The position numbers and the translations under genes are program-made. Shown here in pieces: positions 32,544 to 38,333 of a DNA stretch of 38,333 nucleotides; the stretch's first letter is position 1; every line of letters begins with the position of its first letter. The notes under the pieces were generated by a model. It did no database searches. It was given only the letters and a program-made list of their open reading frames with translations, and was not told the DNA's origin. The DNA is from Pseudomonadota bacterium (GTDB taxonomy: Bacteria > Pseudomonadota > Gammaproteobacteria > Burkholderiales > Burkholderiaceae_C): the NCBI GenBank assembly GCA_963205115.1, contig CAUJHV010000052.1, forward strand, positions 1-38,333. The letters run 5' to 3'.

Positions 32544-34166
32544 ATGAGATCCGTTCGCCGCATGCCCGCCCTGGTCATCGCGACGGTTGCCGTTCTCCTG
32601 GCCGCGGGAGCGGCTTTGGCGCAGGACGTGCGGCCCGTCAAGCTCAACACGACAGCCGACCACACGCAGTTCAAGGACCTGCAGCGGGAGTTCGCTTCCG
32701 GTCCCGAGGTCACGCAGGTCTGCCTGAAGTGCCACACCGAGGCGGCCCGGCAGATCCACCGGACCAAGCATTGGAACTGGGAAGTCATCCACCCGAAGAC
32801 CCAGCAGAAGCTGGGCAAGAAGAACGTCCTCAACAACTTCTGCATCTCGATACCGGCGAACTACCCGTTCTGCACGAGTTGCCACGTGGGCTACGGGTGG
32901 AAGGACAAGAACTTCGACTTCAGCTCCCAGGAGAACGTCGACTGCCTGGTCTGCCACGACACCACCGGCAACTACCGCAAGGCGCCGGGTCTGGCCGGCA
33001 ACGTGATCGCCAAGGACACGGAGTGGCCACCCGGTTCGGGCAAGACCGTCAAGGGCATCGACCTCGCGCAGGTGGCGCAGAAGGTCGGCAAGAGCAGCCG
33101 GGACAACTGCGGCGCCTGCCACTTCTTCGGCGGCGGCGGTGACGGCGTCAAGCACGGCGACATGGACAGCTCGCTGGCAGCGCCCGACAAGGCGGTGGAC
33201 GTCCACATGGACGCCTCCGGCCTGGATTTCACCTGCGCCACCTGCCACAAGACCGGCAGCCACGACGTGGCTGGCAGCCGCTACACCCCGACCGCCGGCG
33301 ACCCCAAGGGCGCGCTGATGCGTGGCCGGCCCGACGACGACAAGCGCAACCCCGCCACCTGCACCGCCTGCCACGACATGCGGCCGCACAAGGCACATGC
33401 CCAGGCCACACGCCTGAACGACCACGCACGCACGGTGGCCTGCCAGACCTGCCACATCCCGACCTTTGCGCGCGGCGGTGTTGCCACCAAGATGGCCTGG
33501 GACTGGGCGACATCCGGCAAGATGGACGACAAGGGCCAGCCGCTGATCGTGAAGGACGCCAAGGGCCGGGTCACCTACGACGCCAAGAAGGGTGACTTCA
33601 CGCTCGGCGAAAACGTGGTGCCCGAGTACGCCTGGTTCAACGGCGACGTCAGCTACACGCTGCTCAGCGACAAGGTGGCCCCGCAGGGCCAGGTGACCCG
33701 GATCAACACGCTGGGCGGCAGCCCGGGCGATGGCCGTTCGCTGATCTGGCCGATGAAGGTCATGCGCGGACAGCAACCCTTCGACGTGGTCAACCAGACG
33801 CTGGTCACGCCGCACACCGCCGGCAGCGACGACAAGGCGTACTGGAAGAACTTCGGTTGGGAAAAGTCCATCTCGTCGGGCATGGCGGTGTCCAACGCGC
33901 CGTTCTCCGGACAGATCGGTTTTGTGAAGACCGAGATGTCCTGGCCCATCACCCACATGGTGGCGCCCAAGGAGAAGGCGCTGTCCTGCACCGAGTGCCA
34001 CCAGGCCGCCGGTCGCCTGGCCGGCATCACGGGCGTCTACCTGCCCGCACGCGACCGCCACGCGCTGATCGACATGGCCGGCTGGGCACTGGCCGCGTTG
34101 ACGCTGCTGGGCGTGACAGGCCACGGGCTGATGCGCGTGTTCAGCCGCGGCCGCCGCGTGCATTGA
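32544..34166 (+). CDS. Octaheme c-type cytochrome, tetrathionate reductase (Otr) family
   Basis: A 540-residue periplasmic multihaem protein. The signal peptide ends near AAGAALAQ (residue 27). Eight CxxCH haem sites are counted: Cys60, 110, 134, 189, 231, 273, 300 and 482, matching the octaheme tetrathionate reductase family. Shewanella Otr reduces tetrathionate and also nitrite and hydroxylamine in vitro; the physiological substrate here is unknown. A hydrophobic helix near the C-terminus (MAGWALAALTLLGVTGHGL, about 511-529) could anchor the protein in the membrane. The start is ATG 32544; upstream in-frame codons do not extend the signal peptide sensibly. First gene of a four-gene unit. 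Confidence 0.93.
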   Translation: MRSVRRMPALVIATVAVLLAAGAALAQDVRPVKLNTTADHTQFKDLQREFASGPEVTQVCLKCHTEAARQIHRTKHWNWEVIHPKTQQKLGKKNVLNNFCISIPANYPFCTSCHVGYGWKDKNFDFSSQENVDCLVCHDTTGNYRKAPGLAGNVIAKDTEWPPGSGKTVKGIDLAQVAQKVGKSSRDNCGACHFFGGGGDGVKHGDMDSSLAAPDKAVDVHMDASGLDFTCATCHKTGSHDVAGSRYTPTAGDPKGALMRGRPDDDKRNPATCTACHDMRPHKAHAQATRLNDHARTVACQTCHIPTFARGGVATKMAWDWATSGKMDDKGQPLIVKDAKGRVTYDAKKGDFTLGENVVPEYAWFNGDVSYTLLSDKVAPQGQVTRINTLGGSPGDGRSLIWPMKVMRGQQPFDVVNQTLVTPHTAGSDDKAYWKNFGWEKSISSGMAVSNAPFSGQIGFVKTEMSWPITHMVAPKEKALSCTECHQAAGRLAGITGVYLPARDRHALIDMAGWALAALTLLGVTGHGLMRVFSRGRRVH

Positions 34167-34196
34167 AGGCAGAACCCGACACCGGAGCCGATCGTC

Positions 34197-34820
34197 ATGA
34201 GCACCTCACGCATCTACCTCTTCAAGGGTTTCGAGCGCTTCTGGCATTGGGCCCAGGCCGCGTTGATCATCTTCATGCTGGTCACCGGCTTCGAGGTCCA
34301 CGGCAGCTACACGCTGCTGGGTTTCGCCAGGGCCGTGCAACTCCACGCGTATGCGGCCTGGGCGCTGGTGGCGCTGTGGATCTTCGCGATCTTCTGGCAC
34401 CTGACCACCGGCGAGTGGCGCCAGTACATCCCGACCACCGACAAGGTCCTTGCGCTGGCCCGCTTCTATTCCGTGGGCATCTTCAAGGGCGAGCCGCACC
34501 CCTACAAGCCCACCGTGCAGCGCAAGCACAACCCGCTGCAGCGGCTGACCTACCTGGCCATGCTGGTGCTGGTGATGCCGTTGATCTGGATCACCGGCTG
34601 GCTCTACCTCTTCCATGGCGACTGGGCAGCCTGGGGGATCGCCGGCATCCCGCTCGAATGGGTGGCCTGGGGCCACACGGCGGGCGCCTTCGTGATGCTG
34701 GCCTTCCTGATCTCGCACGTCTACCTGATCACGACCGGGCACACCGTATTCGCCCAACTCAAGGCCATGGTCACGGGCTGGGAAGAGGTCGAGGAATCAC
34801 CTGCTTCCCCCGCCGCCTGA
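34197..34820 (+). CDS. Cytochrome b (b561/Ni-Fe-hydrogenase b-type) membrane subunit
   Basis: A 207-residue membrane protein with four main hydrophobic helices and paired histidines suitable for two b-haems: ERFWHWAQA (helix 1), VQLHAYAAWALV, IFWHLTTGEW, then WGHTAGAFVMLAFLISHVYLITTGH (helix 4). Such subunits carry electrons between the quinone pool and periplasmic cytochromes. GGAG precedes the ATG. It starts 30 bp after the octaheme gene and ends 33 bp before the monoheme gene, so it is the likely membrane redox partner of the octaheme cytochrome. Confidence 0.92.
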   Translation: MSTSRIYLFKGFERFWHWAQAALIIFMLVTGFEVHGSYTLLGFARAVQLHAYAAWALVALWIFAIFWHLTTGEWRQYIPTTDKVLALARFYSVGIFKGEPHPYKPTVQRKHNPLQRLTYLAMLVLVMPLIWITGWLYLFHGDWAAWGIAGIPLEWVAWGHTAGAFVMLAFLISHVYLITTGHTVFAQLKAMVTGWEEVEESPASPAA

Positions 34821-34853
34821 GACCGAGCCCAAGCATCAACCTGGAGAACCCTC

Positions 34854-35246
34854 ATGAGAACGAGCACCCTGTTCACGGCCGCCCTGGCCACCGGTCTGCT
34901 GGCGATTGCCGTACCCGCACAGGCCTATGAGGCCGACTGGAAGCGCGGCCGCGTGTATTACCGCAGTGTGTGCACCGCCTGCCACGTGGCCAACCCGGTG
35001 GGCGGCATCAACCCCAGCGCGCGCGCGAAGGTCGAGTGGACGGCCTATCTGGCCGCGGACAAACACGCCAAGGGCAAGGACAAGGTCAGCACCTACCTCA
35101 GCAAGTCCTACCGCAACAGCGTCAAGGCCACCAACAAGGCTGCAGAAAAGTATCTCGACGTGCCGGACCAGGAACTGGCCGACGACCTCAAGGCCTTCCT
35201 GAACAAGGGCGCGAAGGACGGCGATGCGCCGGCCAGTTGCAGCTGA
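34854..35246 (+). CDS. Small monoheme cytochrome c
   Basis: A 130-residue exported protein. The signal peptide MRTSTLFTAALATGLLAIAV ends at AQA (about residue 24). One haem site is seen, CTACH at Cys40-His44. The remainder is Lys-rich and ends PASCS; no obvious distal Met is close to the usual position, so the sixth haem ligand is uncertain. It probably shuttles electrons to or from the octaheme protein in the periplasm. GGAG lies upstream of the ATG. A monoheme cytochrome is reported near the Otr gene in Shewanella. Confidence 0.9.
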   Translation: MRTSTLFTAALATGLLAIAVPAQAYEADWKRGRVYYRSVCTACHVANPVGGINPSARAKVEWTAYLAADKHAKGKDKVSTYLSKSYRNSVKATNKAAEKYLDVPDQELADDLKAFLNKGAKDGDAPASCS

Positions 35247-35277
35247 TCACAGCCGATTCATTCGACAGGAGAACACC

Positions 35278-36426
35278 ATGAAACTGCACAGGCTTGCCCT
35301 GGCACTGGCGCTGGCCACGATCTGCGCAGCCCCGCCGGTGATGGCCCAGGCCGCGGCACCGGCCACAACCCCGTCGGCCACGCAACCCAAGGAAGGCTGG
35401 TACCGCGCCATCGTCGATACCGCCTTCGTGCGCGCCAACGTCGACATCCCGCCGAAGAAGGGCGTGATGCTGATCGACTCGCGCCCGGCCGCGCGCCAGT
35501 ACGACCCCGGCCACATCCCCGGCGCGCTCAACATCCCGGACACGCAGTTCGAGAAGATGACGGCCAGGCTGCCGGCCGACAAGGGCACGTTGCTGATCTT
35601 CTACTGCGGTGGCTACGAGTGCATGCTCAGCCACAACTCCGCCTTCAAGGCCGAGAAGCTGGGCTACACCCAGATCAAGGTCTACGCCGCCGGCATGCCG
35701 GAGTGGAAGACCGCCGGCCATCCGGTCTCGGTCTCGCTGGCGCACATCCGCAAGCTCGGCGAGGACAAGACCCCCTTCGCCCTGATCGATGCACGCCCCA
35801 AGCGCGTGGCCGACAAGGGCATGATCCCCGGTGCCATCAACATCCCGGACACCGAATTCGACAAGCAGCTCGCGCGCCTGCCCACGAACAAGGCCACGCC
35901 ATTGATCTTCTACTGTGGCGGCCTGGAATGTGTGCTCAGCGACAAGTCGGCAGACAAGGCCAGGGCCTTGGGCTATACCGCCGTATTCACCTACCCGCCG
36001 GGCTACCCGGAGTGGGAAGCGGTCACAGGATCTGCCCAAGCCGCGCCGGCCGCCACGCACGCGGCGGCAGCGGCCCCGGCCGCGGCGCTCGTGCCCGGCA
36101 AGGAGAAGGGCTCGGTCACGGTGGCGTCGTTCGAACAGGTCTGGAAGACCAACCCGGGCTCGGTGATGTTGATCGACGTGCGTGACGCCAAGGAGTTTGC
36201 CGGCGGCGCGATCAAGGGTGCCGTCAACCTCCCGATCAACGACCTCGAGAAGAAGGTCGGCACGCTGCCCCTGGACAAGCCGGTGGTCTTCATCTGCGGT
36301 ACCGGCGCACGCTCCGGCGAGGCCTATGACATGGTCAAGCTGTACCGCGCCGAGGTGCAGGCCTTTTTCATCGACGCCGAGGCCAAGTTCATGGCCGATG
36401 GTGGCTACACGATGAAGCAGAAGTAG
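35278..36426 (+). CDS. Exported protein with three rhodanese-like domains
   Basis: A 382-residue periplasmic protein. The signal peptide ends near VMAQA (residue 25). Three rhodanese modules follow, at about 45-150, 155-250 and 280-380, the third after an Ala/Pro linker. Each keeps an active-loop cysteine: Cys110 (CGGYECM), Cys213 (CGGLECV) and Cys340 (CGTGARS). Domains 1 and 2 share a closely similar loop with a second Cys; domain 3 differs, so 1 and 2 probably arose by duplication. Sulfane-sulfur transfer in the periplasm is expected. AGGAG precedes the ATG; the gene ends the cytochrome unit and may feed or accept its sulfur substrate. Confidence 0.92.
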   Translation: MKLHRLALALALATICAAPPVMAQAAAPATTPSATQPKEGWYRAIVDTAFVRANVDIPPKKGVMLIDSRPAARQYDPGHIPGALNIPDTQFEKMTARLPADKGTLLIFYCGGYECMLSHNSAFKAEKLGYTQIKVYAAGMPEWKTAGHPVSVSLAHIRKLGEDKTPFALIDARPKRVADKGMIPGAINIPDTEFDKQLARLPTNKATPLIFYCGGLECVLSDKSADKARALGYTAVFTYPPGYPEWEAVTGSAQAAPAATHAAAAAPAAALVPGKEKGSVTVASFEQVWKTNPGSVMLIDVRDAKEFAGGAIKGAVNLPINDLEKKVGTLPLDKPVVFICGTGARSGEAYDMVKLYRAEVQAFFIDAEAKFMADGGYTMKQK

Positions 36427-36463
36427 CACCCGCTGCGATCCACCCAGACCCCGGGCCATCGGC

Positions 36464-36489
36464 TCGGGGCGGCCCGGGCTTGGCCCCGA
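36464..36489. terminator. Possible bidirectional hairpin between converging genes
   Basis: TCGGGGC (36464-36470) and GCCCCGA (36483-36489) are perfectly complementary with a 12-base loop. They lie between the rhodanese gene and the converging 36502-36999 gene. No U-tract is seen. Confidence 0.35.
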
Positions 36490-36501
36490 TGCATGGGAGC
36501 A

Positions 36502-36999
36502 CTAGCGTGCGTGTGCCGGGCGCGCAAAGTCGGACTCGACCCACGCGGCCGCGCTGGCTGTCGTGAGCTTGAAGGCGGCGCCCACGCGCACGCGCGCCAG
36601 GTCCTCGCCTTGTGCATCCCGCGCGGCCAGCCAGGCATGCGGGTCGTCGTCGTCGGGCACGATGTCCAGCGTCACGAGGATGCGGCCCGCAGCCGTTTCC
36701 ACGGCCGCCTCCTTGTGCAGCATCGCGTGGCGCTGCTGCTCGTGCCGGCGGATCACTTCCGAGGCCGTCTTCACCAGCGTGTTGAAGGCCGCCGTGTCCA
36801 GCGGCTTGGGGTTTTTCTTGTCGCGCCCCATGGTCCACGGGCCGACCAGTGCCGGCTCGGATTCACCCTGGCGTGTCATCGCCACGGCCCAGCCGTCGTC
36901 GTCCTCGTTCTTGATGACCTGGGCCGTCCAGCCGTCGTCGCGCCAGCGGCGCGCCTCTTTCACCGGTTCGTTGTCGTCGCCTGGCGTGTCTTCTTGCAT
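36502..36999 (-). CDS. Conserved-looking hypothetical protein, 165 residues
   Basis: Not assigned to a family. It is soluble, acidic at the N-terminus (MQEDTPGDDNEPVKEARRWRD), with no signal peptide or membrane helix. The middle contains WTAQVIKNEDDDGWAVAMTRQGESEPALVGPWTMGRDKKNPKPLD, and a helical segment TLVKTASEVIRRHEQQRHAML. Codon use resembles neighbouring genes, and the frame fills the gap between the rhodanese and vanA genes. It starts 25 bp after vanA on the same strand and may be cotranscribed. It occupies the place where vanB might be expected but shows no flavin or ferredoxin motif. Confidence 0.75.
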   Translation of the reverse strand: MQEDTPGDDNEPVKEARRWRDDGWTAQVIKNEDDDGWAVAMTRQGESEPALVGPWTMGRDKKNPKPLDTAAFNTLVKTASEVIRRHEQQRHAMLHKEAAVETAAGRILVTLDIVPDDDDPHAWLAARDAQGEDLARVRVGAAFKLTTASAAAWVESDFARPAHAR

Positions 37000-37024
37000 G
37001 CCGGCGATCTTACGGGGCCGACGG

Positions 37025-38071
37025 TCAGGCGCCGTCCGCCGCGGGTACGCGCTCCGCGGCGATCAGCCGGTCGATCACGCGCCGGGCCTGCACGCCGCCT
37101 GCATCGATATTGAGCTTCAGCAGCTGGCGCTCGGGCCAGGCGCTGAGATTGGCCTGCTGGCGTTCGAGCATCTCCAGGTCTTCCGCAAAGATCTTGCCCT
37201 GGCCGTCGCGGATGGCCGCAGTCAACGCCTTGTCGCGTGCATTGAAGTTGCGCGCCATGCCCCAGAAGTACCACATCGAGGTTTCGGTCTCGGGCGTGAT
37301 GAAGTCGACCACGATGCTGGAGGCCTTGACCTTGGCGTCGGCCTCGTAGCCGCCATGCCCCTCCAGCGCCACGCCGACTTCGATCATCACGTGGCTGGGC
37401 GGGCTGAAGTGGCAGATCTGCCAGCGGTCCACGCGCTGGTCGTCGGGCAGGTGGTTGCCGCGCAGCGCCATCTTCCAGAACGGAGGCGGCTCGATGCCGT
37501 TCATGAAGCGCGAGGTGATCACCTCGTCGCCTTCGGTCTTGGTCGTCGACGGCGTCTCGTCGATCTCCTTCTGGCCGATGCTCGTGGCGTGCACGTAGGT
37601 CTCGTGCGTCAGGTCCATCAGGTTGTCGACCATGAGCCGGTAGTTGCAGGCGATGTGGTACATGCCGCCGCCGAAGGCCCACTCGGGGCTGTCCGCCCAA
37701 TGGCACGCGGGGATGCGGGCCGCGTCGGCCTGCTGCGGGTCGCCGGGCCAGACCCAGATGAAGCCGTGACGCTCGACCACTGGGTAGCTGCGGATGGCCG
37801 GGAAGCCGCGCACACGCTGGCCGGGCATGGCGATGGTCTTGCCGTCGCAGCCCATTTCCAGGCCGTGGTAGCCGCAAACCAGCTTGCCTTCGATCACCCG
37901 GCCCAGCGACAGCGGCGCGCCGCGGTGCGGACAGAAGTCCTCCAGCGCAGCCACGACGCCATCGACGCCGCGGTAGAAGACGATGGACTCGCCGCAGATC
38001 TTGCGGCCCAGCGGCTTGTCGTCGATCTCGGCCGGTGTGCAGGCCACGTACCAGGCGTTCTTGAGAAACAT
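37025..38071 (-). CDS. vanA: Vanillate O-demethylase oxygenase subunit (Rieske), VanA-like
   Basis: A 348-residue Rieske non-haem iron oxygenase. The Rieske cluster motif is CPHRGAPLS (Cys47, His49) with CGYHGLEM (Cys66, His69). The mononuclear iron site is in NLMDLTHETYVHATSIG (Asn150, Asp153, His156, His161). Overall similarity in layout to VanA is strong; other methoxy-aromatic demethylases are possible. The partner reductase VanB is not present on the downstream side. AAGGAG sits upstream of the ATG at 38069-38071. The promoter region holds two palindromic operators next to a MarR-type gene, indicating substrate-responsive repression. Confidence 0.9.
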   Translation of the reverse strand: MFLKNAWYVACTPAEIDDKPLGRKICGESIVFYRGVDGVVAALEDFCPHRGAPLSLGRVIEGKLVCGYHGLEMGCDGKTIAMPGQRVRGFPAIRSYPVVERHGFIWVWPGDPQQADAARIPACHWADSPEWAFGGGMYHIACNYRLMVDNLMDLTHETYVHATSIGQKEIDETPSTTKTEGDEVITSRFMNGIEPPPFWKMALRGNHLPDDQRVDRWQICHFSPPSHVMIEVGVALEGHGGYEADAKVKASSIVVDFITPETETSMWYFWGMARNFNARDKALTAAIRDGQGKIFAEDLEMLERQQANLSAWPERQLLKLNIDAGGVQARRVIDRLIAAERVPAADGA

Positions 38072-38121
38072 CGCGCGCTCCTTGGTCGGCGGGCGCAGAC
38101 GACGGCCCGCGCAACGGCTTC

Positions 38122-38156
38122 ATTCAGCATGCTGAATGACATTCAGTGTACTGAAT
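38122..38156. promoter_or_regulatory. Two tandem palindromic operators upstream of vanA
   Basis: ATTCAGCATGCTGAAT (38122-38137) is a perfect 16-bp palindrome. ATTCAGTGTACTGAAT (38141-38156) is a 7+2+7 palindrome. Both share ATTCAG-N4-CTGAAT, and their centres are 19 bp apart, close to two helical turns. This is the form expected of MarR-family dimer sites; the regulator gene adjoins. Confidence 0.72.
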
Positions 38157-38172
38157 CAATAAGATCACACAA
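38145..38172 (-). promoter_or_regulatory. Possible vanA promoter overlapping an operator
   Basis: On the minus strand TTGTGT (38172-38167), a 16-base spacer and TACACT (38150-38145). The -10 box lies inside the second operator, so a bound repressor would block polymerase. The -35 match is weak. Confidence 0.4.
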
Positions 38173-38196
38173 GTCAGCAAACGCTTGGGTTTTCCC

Positions 38197-38333
38197 CTAG
38201 TCGCGCGCCTCGCTGCGCATCGGCGCGCGGCTCTGGTCGTTGTTGAGCTGTACAAACTTGCGCAGCAGCCGCAGGAAGTCCGCGCGCTCACCGGCATCGA
38301 GCCGGGCCAGCAAGTCCTGGTTCATCGTCACCA
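38197..38333 (-). CDS. MarR-type transcriptional regulator, C-terminal fragment (runs off the window end)
   Basis: The last ~45 codons are visible: MNQDLLARLDAGERADFLRLL, then RKFVQLNNDQSRAPMRSEARD and a TAG stop. The L-x-x-L-D-A-x-E-R-x-x-F-x-x-L-L-x-K pattern is the C-terminal dimerisation helix of MarR-family regulators that control aromatic degradation. The DNA-binding domain is outside the window. It is on the same strand as vanA, 125 bp upstream, and is the natural candidate to bind the ATTCAG-N4-CTGAAT sites. Confidence 0.7.
   Translation of the reverse strand, partial: VTMNQDLLARLDAGERADFLRLLRKFVQLNNDQSRAPMRSEARD

Noticed and set aside
1..38333. tRNA, rRNA, CRISPR arrays, insertion sequences, prophage or attachment sites
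   Set aside because: No cloverleaf, repeat-spacer, terminal inverted repeat, transposase or integrase signature was found on reading both strands.

Overview
The window is GC-rich, densely packed chromosomal DNA with no sign of plasmid, prophage or insertion-sequence content. The gene set and order point to a betaproteobacterium of the order Burkholderiales, probably a Comamonadaceae or Rubrivivax/Leptothrix-type organism. The main clues are the dacA/dat/ybeD/lipB/lipA chain, the rpe<->apaG divergent pair followed by a SpecificRecomb-family gene and mltA, a fused indolepyruvate oxidoreductase, DUF1840, and an Asp-rich (Mg-type) HemB. Genus is an inference from gene content, not from a search.

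Layout. Positions 1-7148 are an almost continuous minus-strand block: hemJ, a VanZ-like membrane protein, a thioredoxin-fold ferredoxin, an alpha/beta hydrolase, a PBP5/6-type DD-carboxypeptidase, a D-amino-acid transaminase, ybeD, lipB and lipA (cut by the window edge). A Sel1-repeat gene is inserted on the plus strand. Positions 7149-7342 separate hemJ from hemB and hold a strong candidate for an unannotated ~109-nt small RNA on the minus strand. Next come hemB and a CorA-family transporter (+), ybeY and phoH (-), then a histidine kinase/response-regulator pair and ruvA-ruvB (+). From 15761 to 24834 the minus strand carries a second VanZ-like protein, a histidine phosphatase, a PEBP-family protein, DUF1840, a two-gene c-di-GMP hydrolysis operon (HD-GYP protein, then PAS-PAS-GGDEF-EAL) behind a sigma-28-like promoter, an Ldh2-family dehydrogenase, a VanX-type dipeptidase and rpe. 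From 24869 the plus strand carries apaG, the SpecificRecomb membrane protein, mltA and a fused indolepyruvate:ferredoxin oxidoreductase. A four-gene respiratory module follows: octaheme cytochrome c of the tetrathionate reductase family, membrane cytochrome b, monoheme cytochrome c and an exported triple-rhodanese protein. The window closes on the minus strand with an unknown 165-residue protein, vanA, two tandem palindromic operators and the 3' end of a MarR-type regulator.

Three observations deserve most attention. (1) The hemJ-hemB gap contains a sigma-70-like promoter, four back-to-back hairpins (one exposing a CCUCC anti-Shine-Dalgarno loop) and a classical terminator. G-U pairs show that the folded RNA is the minus strand. 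(2) Many transcription-unit heads have a -10-like hexamer exactly six bases before the start codon, which predicts widespread leaderless mRNAs. (3) The octaheme cytochrome/cytochrome b/cytochrome c/triple-rhodanese cluster looks like a self-contained sulfur-compound electron-transfer system whose substrate cannot be read from sequence alone.

No tRNA, rRNA, CRISPR array, transposase or integrase was seen. The largest gaps are 224 bp (32320-32543), about 198 bp (22139-22336) and 194 bp (7149-7342); no stretch above 300 bp lacks a gene.
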